The translations under genes and the position numbers were made by a program. A stretch of 64,000 nucleotides of DNA, taken from assembly GCF_900163665.1 (NCBI RefSeq), contig NZ_FUIA01000011.1, positions 62,001 to 126,000 of the forward strand. The letters run 5' to 3'. Positions 18,024 through 26,393 of this stretch are shown here, piece after piece (the first letter of the stretch is position 1; every line of letters starts with the position of its first letter). Source of the stretch: Frigoribacterium sp. JB110 (GTDB lineage: Bacteria > Actinomycetota > Actinomycetes > Actinomycetales > Microbacteriaceae). The notes below the pieces were generated by a model. That model did not search any database. It was not told where the DNA came from and saw only the letters and a program-made list of their open reading frames with translations.

Positions 18024-18091
18024 CGAGTGCCTACGTTCCTCGCGAGTGCCTATGCAGTTGCGTAGGCACTCGCGGAATTCCTAGGCGCTCG
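18024..18091. repeat. Nested four-copy inverted repeat between convergent genes
   Basis: The decamer CGAGTGCCTA occurs at 18024-18033 and 18043-18052, and its complement at 18063-18072 (perfect) and 18082-18091 (one mismatch). The copies are spaced 19, 20 and 19 bp, making a nested dyad; the inner pair forms a 12-bp stem with a 10-base loop. The last copy overlaps the stop codon of the LLM gene. It probably acts as a two-way terminator, but the regular spacing is unusual. Confidence 0.75.
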
Positions 18092-18848
18092 CGAGGGAAA
18101 GGAAGGCCGCGTACTCGTCGAGGTCGTCGGACGAGGTGATCGCGCGGAGCACGACCTCGTCGACCGCTGCGGCGTACTCGGCGAGACGCGGGGCGATGTC
18201 GCCGTCGGCCACGACGGGAAGAACCGTGTCGCGAGCGCCGAAGCCGAGGCGGGCGAAGTGCCGCTCGTAGGCGGGGAACGACGCATATCTGTCGGCTTCC
18301 GCCTCGAGTCGGCCTCGGGCATCCGGATGCACGTTGGCACGCGCGTAGAGCACCGCAGACGCAGCCGGATCGATGTCGTGGAGCTCGCGCGCCTGCGTCG
18401 CCGCAGCCTCGGGGGTGAGCCAGCTCAGCACGGCGCCATCGGCGCGGGATGCGGCGAGTTCACGCATCTTGGGGCCGAGCGCCCCCACCGCGAGTCGAGC
18501 ACCAGTGCCCGCGCGGAGCTCCTCCAGCGCCGTGGAGACGAGGTCGAGCGCACCGCGGCGGGTCTGTCCCGCGCCGATGCCCAGCGTGAGGCGGTCCTCG
18601 GGGAGTTCGAGCCGTGCGATGTCGTCGAGCAGGGCGGATGCCGGGCGGCGGTCGACAGGAATCACCCCCGTCCCGACACGAAGCGAATCGGTCTCGCGCA
18701 CCGCGGCCGCGGCGACCTCCAACGCGTTGACGCCCGGCGTCTCGTTGATCCAGAGGGAACGGAACCCCGCTGCCTCGAGCCGTGGGGCGAGCGCCGCCGC
18801 CTTCTCGGCGCCGAGCGCGCCCGCGATTCCGAGGGAGATGTGTGTCAT
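18081..18848 (-). CDS. LLM-class flavin-dependent oxidoreductase
   Basis: A 255-residue luciferase-like monooxygenase-fold protein, probably using F420 or FMN. The start at 18848 follows AAGGCTGAG. It has the family signature at the start (ISLGIAGALG), the barrel segments TGVIPVDRRPASALLDDIARL and LTLGIGAGQTRRGAL (quoted in parts), and is shorter than typical 300-residue members, missing part of the insertion loops. It is not in an obvious operon. No substrate can be assigned. Confidence 0.8.
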   Translation of the reverse strand: MTHISLGIAGALGAEKAAALAPRLEAAGFRSLWINETPGVNALEVAAAAVRETDSLRVGTGVIPVDRRPASALLDDIARLELPEDRLTLGIGAGQTRRGALDLVSTALEELRAGTGARLAVGALGPKMRELAASRADGAVLSWLTPEAAATQARELHDIDPAASAVLYARANVHPDARGRLEAEADRYASFPAYERHFARLGFGARDTVLPVVADGDIAPRLAEYAAAVDEVVLRAITSSDDLDEYAAFLSLASA

Positions 18849-18920
18849 GGTCTCAGCCTTGCCGTGCCGCCGCTCTCGGTCAACCTGACCGCGCGGCTGC
18901 GACATGCGGCCCCGCGCCCG

Positions 18921-19802
18921 CTATGCCGCGGCGCGCTCCGCGGCCTCGACGACGTTGGTCATCAGCAGCGCCACCGTCATGGGTCCCACCCCGCCCGGGT
19001 TCGGCGACACGAAGCCCGCGACCTCGGCGGCATCCGGGTGCACGTCGCCGTAGACCTTGCTCTTGCCCGTCTCCGGGTCGTCCTCGCGGGTCACGCCCAC
19101 GTCGAGCACCGCGGCTCCCGGCTTCACATCCTCCGGACGGATCAGGTGCTTCACACCCGCCGACGCCACGATCACGTCGGCCTGGCGCAGGTACTGCCCC
19201 ATGTCGACCGTGCCCGTGTGCACCTGCGTGACGGTCGCGTTGATCTCGCGACGGGTCAGCAGCAGACCGATCGAGCGGCCGATCGTCACGCCACGACCGA
19301 CCACGACGACGTGCTTGCCCTTGAGGTCGTAGTCGTTGCGCAGCAGCAGTTCGATCACGCCGCGCGGCGTGCACGGCAGCGGGGTGTCGATCCGCGAGTT
19401 CACGTTGAGCACGAGCCGGCCGAGGTTGGTCGGGTGCAGTCCGTCCGCGTCCTTGGCCGGGTCGATGCGCTCCAGCACCGCGTCGGTGTCGATGTGCTTC
19501 GGCAGCGGCAGCTGCACGATGTAGCCATGGCAGGTCGGATCGGCGTTCAGCTCATCGATCAGCGCGTTCACCTGCTCCTGCGTCGCATCCGCGGGAAGCT
19601 CGCGCTGGATCGAGTTCATCCCGATCGCCTCAGACTGGCGATGCTTCATCCCCACATACAGCTGCGACGCCGGATCCGCGCCCACCAGCACCGTCGCGAT
19701 CCCCGGGGTGATCCCCTTGTCCCGCAGCGCCGCAACGCGCTCCGCCAGTTCCGTCTTGATCGCCGCCGACGCGACCTTGCCATCGAGCACCTTCGCGGTC
19801 AT
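18921..19802 (-). CDS. folD: Bifunctional methylenetetrahydrofolate dehydrogenase/cyclohydrolase FolD
   Basis: A 293-residue FolD that interconverts 5,10-methylene-THF and 10-formyl-THF using NADP. The start at 19802 follows GAGGAGG. The catalytic region [10 protein letters not shown] places the key lysine at residue 53; other signatures are QLPLPKHID and the dinucleotide-binding [15 protein letters not shown]. It lies 151 bp downstream of glyA on the same strand. The pair supplies one-carbon units for purines, thymidylate and methionine. TATGCT in the gap may give folD its own promoter; otherwise it would share the riboswitch-controlled glyA transcript. Confidence 0.97.
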   Translation of the reverse strand: MTAKVLDGKVASAAIKTELAERVAALRDKGITPGIATVLVGADPASQLYVGMKHRQSEAIGMNSIQRELPADATQEQVNALIDELNADPTCHGYIVQLPLPKHIDTDAVLERIDPAKDADGLHPTNLGRLVLNVNSRIDTPLPCTPRGVIELLLRNDYDLKGKHVVVVGRGVTIGRSIGLLLTRREINATVTQVHTGTVDMGQYLRQADVIVASAGVKHLIRPEDVKPGAAVLDVGVTREDDPETGKSKVYGDVHPDAAEVAGFVSPNPGGVGPMTVALLMTNVVEAAERAAA

Positions 19803-19953
19803 ATGTTGCCTCCTCGTCGAGCACCAGCCCGCTTCCGGGCACACTGGTTACCTATCAGCATAGGGAATTGATCGTTCGATTGATAGACGCAGTTGCTGCA
19901 CCGGACGAGCCGCCCGGGGTCAGCAGACGGACCAGCGTCGGCGCTCAGCGTTC

Positions 19954-21252
19954 TCAGGCGCCCGCGTACCCCGTCGATGCGTGCTCGACATCCGGATACA
20001 GCGGGAACGCGGCAGCGAGCTTCTCGACGCGGGAGCGCAGCGCGGCGATGTCGGGACTCGGCTGCAGCGCAAGCGCGATGACGTCGGCGACCTCGGTGAA
20101 CTCCGCGTCGTCGAAGCCGCGGGTCGCCAGCGCGGGCGTGCCGATGCGCAGGCCGGACGTGACCATCGGCGGACGCGGGTCGTTCGGGACGGAGTTGCGG
20201 TTCACGGTGATCCGGATCTCGTGCAGCAGGTCCTCCGCCGCCTTGCCGTCGATCGCGGCATCGCGCAGATCGACGAGCACGAGGTGCACGTCGGTGCCGC
20301 CTGAGCGCACCGAGATGCCGGCATCGGTGACGTCCTGCTGTGCGAGGCGTTCGGCGAGGATCTTCGCGCCGCGCAGCGTGCGCTCCTGACGGTCGCGGAA
20401 CGCGTCGGTCCCCGCGAGCTTGAACGCCGTGGCCTTCGCGGCGATCACGTGCATCAGCGGGCCGCCCTGCTGACCGGGGAAGACCGCGGAGTTGATCTTC
20501 TTGGCCACGTCGGCGTCGTTGGAGAGGATGAAGCCCGAGCGCGGGCCGCCGATCGTCTTGTGCACGGTCGAGGAGACGACGTGGGCGTGCGGCACGGGGT
20601 TCGGGTGCAGACCTGCGGCCACGAGCCCGGCGAAGTGCGCCATGTCGACCCACAGGTACGCGCCGACCTCGTCGGCGATCTCGCGGAAGGCCGCGAAGTC
20701 GAGCTGGCGCGGGTAGGCCGACCAACCGGCGATGATCACCTTCGGCTTGTGCTCATGCGCCAACCGGCGCACCTCGTCCATGTCGACGCGCGACGTCTCC
20801 GCGTCGACCTCGTACGGCACGATGTCGTAGAGGCGGCCGGAGAAGTTGATCTTCATGCCGTGCGTCAGGTGCCCGCCGTGGTCGAGCGACAGGCCGAGGA
20901 TCGTGTCGCCGGGACGCGCGATCGCGTGCAGCACGGCTGCGTTCGCTGACGCGCCCGAGTGGGCCTGCACGTTGGCGTGCTCCGCACCGAACAGCTCCTT
21001 CGCGCGCTCGATCGCGAGGCTCTCGGCGACGTCGACTTCCTCGCACCCGCCGTAGTAGCGGCGGCCGGGGTAGCCCTCCGCGTACTTGTTCGTGAGCACG
21101 GAGCCCTGCGACTGCAGCACCGACAGCGGAACGAAGTTCTCGGAGGCGATCATCTCGAGGAAGCCGCGCTGGCGGTCTAGCTCTCGCTGCAGCACCTGCG
21201 CGATCTCGGGGTCGACCTCGGTGAGCGGGGCGTTGAAAAGCGGATCAGTCAT
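19954..21252 (-). CDS. glyA: Serine hydroxymethyltransferase
   Basis: A 432-residue PLP enzyme that converts serine and THF to glycine and 5,10-methylene-THF (EC 2.1.2.1). The start at 21252 follows CTGGAG. Signatures are IASENFVP near residue 34, the PLP-binding [14 protein letters not shown] with Lys232, and [16 protein letters not shown]. It is preceded by a ZTP-type riboswitch, so expression should rise when 10-formyl-THF is short and ZTP/ZMP accumulates. folD follows on the same strand, the usual metabolic partner. Confidence 0.97.
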   Translation of the reverse strand: MTDPLFNAPLTEVDPEIAQVLQRELDRQRGFLEMIASENFVPLSVLQSQGSVLTNKYAEGYPGRRYYGGCEEVDVAESLAIERAKELFGAEHANVQAHSGASANAAVLHAIARPGDTILGLSLDHGGHLTHGMKINFSGRLYDIVPYEVDAETSRVDMDEVRRLAHEHKPKVIIAGWSAYPRQLDFAAFREIADEVGAYLWVDMAHFAGLVAAGLHPNPVPHAHVVSSTVHKTIGGPRSGFILSNDADVAKKINSAVFPGQQGGPLMHVIAAKATAFKLAGTDAFRDRQERTLRGAKILAERLAQQDVTDAGISVRSGGTDVHLVLVDLRDAAIDGKAAEDLLHEIRITVNRNSVPNDPRPPMVTSGLRIGTPALATRGFDDAEFTEVADVIALALQPSPDIAALRSRVEKLAAAFPLYPDVEHASTGYAGA

Positions 21253-21285
21253 GCGAACTCCAGAGAAAGGTGGGAGGTGATCGCA

Positions 21286-21366
21286 TCGGCCCAGGCGCGC
21301 GGCCGACTGCCGTCCAAGTCGCTCCCCGGTGGTGTCCCACCTCCGGCGCCAGTCGCGACGCCGCAA
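21286..21366 (-). ncRNA. ZTP (pfl) riboswitch upstream of glyA
   Basis: On the minus strand, 34-114 bases before the glyA ATG, I can read the conserved elements of the ZTP riboswitch in order: CGCGACTGGCG, then GGTGGGACACCACCGGGGAG (a hairpin GGTGG/CCACC followed by the conserved CGGGGAGC), a variable linker with a GC-rich stretch, and the 3' element GCGCCTGGGC. The class binds ZTP/ZMP and controls one-carbon and purine genes, glyA and folD among them, which matches the context. Boundaries are approximate. A pairing between the 3' part and the ribosome-site region (ACCTCCCACC) may be the expression platform. Confidence 0.88.
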
Positions 21367-21443
21367 GTCTACCGGAGCGCCCGCGCACGTTTCCGCCCGT
21401 GACCCGTCGCCCTCAAGGGGCGCGCACGTGGCACGCTAGCGGC

Positions 21444-22604
21444 ATGGGAATCGTGATCCACTCCGCACGTCTCGTCGGCCCCGGATGCCCCGATGCGGCA
21501 GAGACCGGATGGGTGCGGTTCGAGGGCCGCACGGTCGCGTCGTCCGGCACGGGTGCCCTGGTGCCGGAGGCGATCGCGCACGGAGACGAGGTGATCGACG
21601 CCTCGGCCATCGCCGCCGGCGCGACGCTGACGCCCGGTTTCATCGACATCCATTGCCACGGCGGCGGCGGACACGCCTTCGACGACGGCGGCGACGCGAT
21701 CCTGGCGGCCAGGGCGGCGCACCGTGCGCACGGCACGACACGCGCGCTGATCTCTCTTGTCACTGCCGACATCGCATCGCTCGCCCGCAGGGCCGCGACG
21801 GTCGCACAGCTCGCACGTTCGCACCCGGATGTGCTGGGCGCCCACCTCGAGGGCCCGTTCCTCGACCCCGGTCATCACGGCGCGCACGATCCGGCTCTGC
21901 TGCGCGCGCCTGAGCCTCGCGACGTCGACACGCTGCTCGAGGCGGGCGCGGGCACGGTGCGGCAGATCACGGTGGCCCCTGAGATCAGCGGCGGGCTCGA
22001 CGCGGTGGCGCGCATCGTCGCGGCCGGCGCCGCGGCGGCGATCGGCCACACCGATGCCGATGCCTCGACGACCCGCGAGGCGATCGACCGCGGCGCGACG
22101 ATCCTCACGCACGCGTTCAACGCCATGCCTGGTGTGCACCATCGACGCCCCGGCCCGCTGCCGGCAGCCGCCTCCGATGAGCGCGTGACCCTCGAGCTGA
22201 TCGCCGACGGTGTGCACGTCGAGCCGGATGTCATGCGCATGCTGTTCCTCGCCGCCCCCGGCCGGGTCGCGCTCGTGACCGACGCGATGGCGGCGACGGG
22301 CATGCCGGATGGGGCATATACGCTCGGCACGCTCGGCGTCGACGTCGCTCGCGGCGTCGCGCGCGTGCGCGAGACGGGCGCGATCGCCGGCTCGACCCTG
22401 ACACAGGACGAGGCGCTCCGCCGTGCCGTCGCGTTCGGCGCACCGCTGAACGAGGCCGTCGCCGCGCTCACCGCGGTCCCTGCACACGCGATCGGTCGCC
22501 CCGACCTCGGATCCCTCGCCCCGGGCTCCGCGGCCGACGCGGTCCTGCTCGACGGCGCGCTGCGCGTCAGCGCGGTCTGGTCATCCGGCGCCCGCGAGGT
22601 CTGA
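21444..22604 (+). CDS. nagA: N-acetylglucosamine-6-phosphate deacetylase
   Basis: A 386-residue amidohydrolase that removes acetate from GlcNAc-6-phosphate in amino-sugar and peptidoglycan recycling. The metal-binding motif is FIDIHCHGG with His70 and His72; other family blocks are HLEGPF, GHTDAD, TILTHAFNAM and ALVTDAM. The start at 21444 has no good ribosome site; the longer upstream frame runs through the glyA riboswitch and is not credible. No nagB or GlcNAc transporter lies beside it. A strong terminator follows. Confidence 0.92.
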   Translation: MGIVIHSARLVGPGCPDAAETGWVRFEGRTVASSGTGALVPEAIAHGDEVIDASAIAAGATLTPGFIDIHCHGGGGHAFDDGGDAILAARAAHRAHGTTRALISLVTADIASLARRAATVAQLARSHPDVLGAHLEGPFLDPGHHGAHDPALLRAPEPRDVDTLLEAGAGTVRQITVAPEISGGLDAVARIVAAGAAAAIGHTDADASTTREAIDRGATILTHAFNAMPGVHHRRPGPLPAAASDERVTLELIADGVHVEPDVMRMLFLAAPGRVALVTDAMAATGMPDGAYTLGTLGVDVARGVARVRETGAIAGSTLTQDEALRRAVAFGAPLNEAVAALTAVPAHAIGRPDLGSLAPGSAADAVLLDGALRVSAVWSSGAREV

Positions 22605-22626
22605 CGCGAGCCGAGCAGGGGCCGGC

Positions 22627-22655
22627 GGGCCCGAGTCCCCCGACTCGGGCCCCTT
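22627..22655 (+). terminator. Terminator after nagA
   Basis: An 11-bp perfect stem, GGGCCCGAGTC and GACTCGGGCCC, with a CCCC loop, followed by CTT, 23 bp after the nagA stop. Confidence 0.75.
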
Positions 22656-22936
22656 CCGGATTCGTGCACCCCGCCGGGGCGCGGAGCCCCTCCCCCGAGA
22701 CGCTCCGGCACATCCGGCGATCGGCGTTCGGCTCCTCGCGGAAACGCTGGGGACCCCTCCCCTCAGGACCCGAACGCACAACCCCTTCACACATGAGACG
22801 GCGACCGGGCCGATTCATCACGCGACTTCCGAGAAATTTCTTCCGACCAGTCGCACGCACCGCAGAACCCCGGACATCCCCGCAGAATCCGACGGTGAAC
22901 TGGCGCATTGCATAACAATCGACGCACAATAGGGGG
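22656..22936. other. Intergenic region before the ECF sigma gene
   Basis: About 280 bases with no credible gene; open frames here show no recognisable protein. The last 35 bases are AT-richer (TTGCAT at about 22905, CACAAT six bases before the sigma ATG) and probably hold the sigma gene promoter. Nothing else is recognised. Confidence 0.5.
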
Positions 22937-24796
22937 ATGCGTGCCCGCGAGACCGACGACAACGAGATGACGGCTGACGCCGATCTCGTGCTGCGTTCTC
23001 GCTCCGGCGACGCCGACGCGTTCGGTGAGCTGTGGCAGCGGCACTACCGCTCCGGCATCGTCGCCGCACGGAGCATCTCCCACGATCTCGACGCCGACGA
23101 CCTAGTGCAGGAGGCGTACGCGAAGGTCTTCCAGGCGATCAGGCGCGGGGGCGGCCCGACCGGTTCGTTCCGTGCCTACCTGTTCACCGCCATCCGGAAC
23201 ATCGCCTCGAGCTGGGGCAGGGCCAGCGCATCCGCCGCCGCCGGCGAGCTCGAAGACGTCGAAGATCCGGGCTCCAGCGAAGAGGCTGTCGACGCGGCGC
23301 TCGATCAGAGCCTCACGGTCACCGCGTTCCGTTCGCTGCCCAGCCGGTGGCAGGAGGTGCTCTGGTACACCGAAGTCGAGGGCATGAAGCCCGCAGAGGT
23401 TGCGCCGCTGCTCGGCGTGAAGCCGGGGGCGGTCTCCCAGCTCGCGCTCCGGGCGCGCGAAGGCCTGCGCGAATCCTGGATCCAGGCCCACATCGCGTCG
23501 GTTCCAGAAGACTCCGACTGCGCGTGGACGATCGAGCGCATCGGCGCGCACACCCGCGGCAATCTCGGCTCCCGCGACAGCGCCAAGGCCGATGCGCACA
23601 TCGCCTCGTGCCCGCGCTGCGCCATCGTCGCCTCTGAGGCACAGGATGTCGGCAGCCGGCTCGTCATGGTGCTGCTGCCGCTCGCGGTCGGCGTCGCCGG
23701 CGCCGGCGGCTACCTCGCGTCTCTGCAGCGCGGCGGCGAAGCGGTTGCGCTGATGGCGATGCCGCAGGGCGTCGTCGAGGGTGCGAGCGTGATCGCAGGT
23801 GAGAGCGTGGCTCCGGATCTCGTCGGTCACGGTGCGGCGCTCTTCGGCCACCTCGTCGAGCAGGGCGCTGCGCTCATCGGCGCGGTGGCGGCCGGCGCCG
23901 CCGGCCTTGCGGGAGCCGGCTCATCCGGCGCATCCGCCGGGTCGTCGTCCAGCGGCGGGCTGATGACGGTCGCCGGTGTGGCGACGGCGGGAATCGCCTC
24001 GCTCGCCATCGCGGGCGTCGTCGCCGCGGCAGCCGTTCTGCCTGGCTATCTGAGCCCTCCGACGGAAGGCACCCAGTCGGCGTTGCAGGAATCGACCTCG
24101 CCCACGGGCGCGGAGATCGAGCCGGACTCAGATCTCGCCGACGCGTCGGACGAGTCGGCGAGTTCGAAGACGCCGAAGCCCGCGCCGAAGAAGCCGAGCC
24201 CCACGCCGAAGGCGACGGAACCGCCCGCCGAACCGGCTCCGTCCCCGACACGGGATGACTCCCCCGAGGCGACGCCGAGCGGTGACGAGACGCCGACCCC
24301 TGAACCGACGACCGAGCCGACGCCGGAACCGCCGGGCGACGAGGACACCGGGAACGAGGACACCGGGAACGAAGACACCGGAAACGACGACACCGGCGGC
24401 GACGGTAACGACGACGAGGATCCGGGCAACGACGATGAGGTCGAGCTCTCCGAGGACGTGGACAGCAGCAACTGGATGGGCAACAGCCCCACTTTCAAGC
24501 TCGCCGCCACAGCGACGCCAGGTGAGAACGTGCATTTCGCCGTCGAGGACACGGACAACGATCCAATTGGCCTCGCACTGGACCTCGAGCCCAACATCCT
24601 GTGCGAGGTGTTCGCGGACACAAGCGTCGTCGAGGACGTTAAGATCGCCGATGACCAGGGAGTCGCCGTCGTCGAACTGGACAAGAAGTGCTGGATGTCG
24701 CCGGATGACTCTGTCACGATCATGCTCCAGGACGACCCTCAATCGGCCGTCGTCCTGAGCCTCAAGGACATCGTCCCCGGCATCCTCAGGGGCTGA
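22937..24796 (+). CDS. ECF sigma factor fused to zinc anti-sigma domain, membrane helices and an outer domain
   Basis: A 619-residue one-chain signalling protein. Residues about 20-95 are sigma region 2 (DLVQEAYAKVFQAI), about 125-180 region 4 (LPSRWQEVLWYTEVEGM, LLGVKPGAVSQLALRAREGL; in parts). A zinc anti-sigma motif His221-x3-Cys225-x2-Cys228 follows. Two to three membrane segments lie between about 237 and 370, then a Pro/Thr/Glu-rich linker of about 120 residues with four DTGNE-type repeats, and a C-terminal domain of about 110 residues with two cysteines, probably outside the cell. Actinobacterial ECF subgroups with such fused extensions are known. The start could also be the in-frame ATG at 22967. 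Release would need proteolysis or a conformational change. Confidence 0.85.
   Translation: MRARETDDNEMTADADLVLRSRSGDADAFGELWQRHYRSGIVAARSISHDLDADDLVQEAYAKVFQAIRRGGGPTGSFRAYLFTAIRNIASSWGRASASAAAGELEDVEDPGSSEEAVDAALDQSLTVTAFRSLPSRWQEVLWYTEVEGMKPAEVAPLLGVKPGAVSQLALRAREGLRESWIQAHIASVPEDSDCAWTIERIGAHTRGNLGSRDSAKADAHIASCPRCAIVASEAQDVGSRLVMVLLPLAVGVAGAGGYLASLQRGGEAVALMAMPQGVVEGASVIAGESVAPDLVGHGAALFGHLVEQGAALIGAVAAGAAGLAGAGSSGASAGSSSSGGLMTVAGVATAGIASLAIAGVVAAAAVLPGYLSPPTEGTQSALQESTSPTGAEIEPDSDLADASDESASSKTPKPAPKKPSPTPKATEPPAEPAPSPTRDDSPEATPSGDETPTPEPTTEPTPEPPGDEDTGNEDTGNEDTGNDDTGGDGNDDEDPGNDDEVELSEDVDSSNWMGNSPTFKLAATATPGENVHFAVEDTDNDPIGLALDLEPNILCEVFADTSVVEDVKIADDQGVAVVELDKKCWMSPDDSVTIMLQDDPQSAVVLSLKDIVPGILRG
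24344..24403 (+). repeat. 15-bp tandem repeat, four copies, inside the sigma gene linker
   Basis: Units of GACACCGGGAACGAG and variants encode DTGNE, DTGNE, DTGND and DTGGD. In-frame repeats of this kind can change copy number by slippage and so alter the length of the presumed extracellular linker. Confidence 0.85.
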
Positions 24797-24860
24797 GCAC
24801 CCACCCGCGAGATGCGCACCTTCACGACCTCCGGCTGTCGCTACCTGCGCGTCTCGGCGG

Positions 24861-24888
24861 CCTGGGGCCTGGGGCCTGGGGCCTGGGG
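24861..24888 (+). repeat. Tandem heptamer CCTGGGG, four copies
   Basis: Four perfect head-to-tail copies of CCTGGGG lie 45 bp upstream of the DUF3105 start, outside any gene. The position, just before the TAGACT box of that gene, would let copy-number change alter promoter spacing. Confidence 0.9.
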
Positions 24889-24933
24889 CAGGTTCCCAGC
24901 GCCCGCGCACATGCGCGCGCATAGACTCCTCTG

Positions 24934-25653
24934 GTGGCTTCGAAACGATCCGGCTCCAGCTCCAGCGCCCCTCGCGGACGCAGCGGCAACCCCGCCCGCG
25001 CAGCGGAGGCCGAGCGCCTCGCCAAGCAGCGGAAGTCTGAGACCGTCAGCGCGAAGGCCGAGTACGAGGAGAACGTGCGCAAGCGCCGCCGCGGGATCGC
25101 CGCGTGGTGGGCCGTCGGCTCCGTCGCCGCTGTGGCCGTCGCTGCGCTCATCGCCTGGTCGTTCATCACGACACCGTGGAACGAATACGACATCGCGTCG
25201 GTCGACCCGTCGTCGATCGAGGGCGTGGAGACCTTCGACAACGGCACCGACCACGTCACCGGAGAGGTCGACTACCCGCAGAACCCGCCGGCCGGCGGCC
25301 CGCACAACCAGGCGTGGCTGAACTGCGGCGTCTACACCGAGGTGCAGGAGGATGAGCACGCCGTGCACTCCCTGGAGCACGGCGCCGTCTGGATCACGTA
25401 TGACGCCGATTCCCTCACCGACGCGGAGGTCGAGCGCCTGCGCGAGTACGTGCCAGGCGGCTACGGCCTGATGTCGCCGTACGAGGGCATGGACACGCCC
25501 ATCGCCGTGAGCGCGTGGAACGCCCAGCTGAAGCTCGATTCCGTCGACGACAGCCGCATCGAAGAGTTCTTCCAGGCCTACTGGCGCAGCCCCGATGTGC
25601 CGGAGCCCGGCGCATCCTGCACCGGTGCGATCGACGGCCCTGGTCGCCTCTGA
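24934..25653 (+). CDS. DUF3105 membrane protein
   Basis: A 239-residue protein with a cytosolic basic, Ser/Ala-rich start, a coiled helix (about 20-50), one membrane segment (WWAVGSVAAVAVAALIAWSFI, about 57-77, quoted as 21 in two parts WWAVGSVAAV and AVAALIAWSFI) and an outer DUF3105 domain with the family blocks PPAGGPHNQAWLNCGVY and HSLEHGAVWITYD. The conserved His and Cys residues suggest a metal or redox role, not proven for the family. The GTG at 24934 lies six bases after TAGACT and lacks a ribosome site, so the mRNA may be leaderless. DUF3105 next to DUF305 is a common actinobacterial pair. Confidence 0.87.
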   Translation: MASKRSGSSSSAPRGRSGNPARAAEAERLAKQRKSETVSAKAEYEENVRKRRRGIAAWWAVGSVAAVAVAALIAWSFITTPWNEYDIASVDPSSIEGVETFDNGTDHVTGEVDYPQNPPAGGPHNQAWLNCGVYTEVQEDEHAVHSLEHGAVWITYDADSLTDAEVERLREYVPGGYGLMSPYEGMDTPIAVSAWNAQLKLDSVDDSRIEEFFQAYWRSPDVPEPGASCTGAIDGPGRL

Positions 25654-25668
25654 CGCTCCCGGATCACC

Positions 25669-26385
25669 ATGCCAGACGCCCAGCGCATCGAACCGGATGA
25701 CCCGGAGGCCGACGCATCATCGGAGCGTGCGGCCGGATCATCCGGATCTGCGCGCCGTCGCCGGTGGCCGCTGATCGCGTTGGCGATCGTGCTCGTCGCA
25801 GGAGCCGCGTTCGCGATCGGCCGCTTCACCACCTTCGGCGCGGTGACCGGCCCGAATGACGCCGACGTCGGATTCGCACGCGACATGCAGGTGCACCATT
25901 CCCAGGCCGTCGAGATGGCCCTGATCGAGTATGCGGCGACGACCGACGAGGAGCTGCGCTTCACCGCGTACGACATCGCGACCGGTCAGGCGGCGCAGGG
26001 CGGCGAGATGTACGGGTGGCTCGTCGAATGGGGTGCGCCGCAGTACGGCACCGACCCGCTGATGGCGTGGATGCAGGGCACCGAGCACGATCACGGCGGC
26101 GCCGTCACGCCGACCGCCACCGATGCCGAACTGCGCGACGCGATGGGTATGGCGACCGACGACCAGCTCGCCGAGCTGCGGGCGAAGGCCGGCACCATGG
26201 CAGGCGACTGCCTCTTCGTCGACCTCATGGTGACCCACCACACGGGAGCCCTGGAGATGGTCGAGGCCGTGCGCGAACTCGGCGCCGATCCGCGCGTGCA
26301 CCAGGTCGCCGGCGCCATGGGAGAGACCCAGCAGCGCGAGATCGACGCGATGAACGCCATCGCGGATCGGATCGGCTGCGAGTAG
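25669..26385 (+). CDS. DUF305 membrane-anchored protein
   Basis: A 238-residue protein with an N-terminal membrane anchor (RRRWPLIALAIVLVAGAAFA, about 32-51) and an outer helical DUF305 domain, a ferritin-like four-helix fold. It has the repeated family motifs MQVHHSQAVEMALIEY and MVTHHTGALEMVEAV, whose His/Met residues suggest metal (often copper) binding. The start is 15 bp after the DUF3105 stop, so the two form an operon. DUF305 proteins often occur with copper-handling genes, but none is visible here, so the metal is uncertain. Confidence 0.87.
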   Translation: MPDAQRIEPDDPEADASSERAAGSSGSARRRRWPLIALAIVLVAGAAFAIGRFTTFGAVTGPNDADVGFARDMQVHHSQAVEMALIEYAATTDEELRFTAYDIATGQAAQGGEMYGWLVEWGAPQYGTDPLMAWMQGTEHDHGGAVTPTATDAELRDAMGMATDDQLAELRAKAGTMAGDCLFVDLMVTHHTGALEMVEAVRELGADPRVHQVAGAMGETQQREIDAMNAIADRIGCE

Positions 26386-26393
26386 CGGCAGAC

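Noticed and set aside
19803-19953. A second riboswitch before folD
   Set aside because: None of the conserved ZTP or THF riboswitch elements is readable here; only a possible -10 box.
24344-24403. CRISPR-like array
   Set aside because: The 15-bp units are directly adjacent, in frame, and encode DTGNE repeats; there are no spacers.
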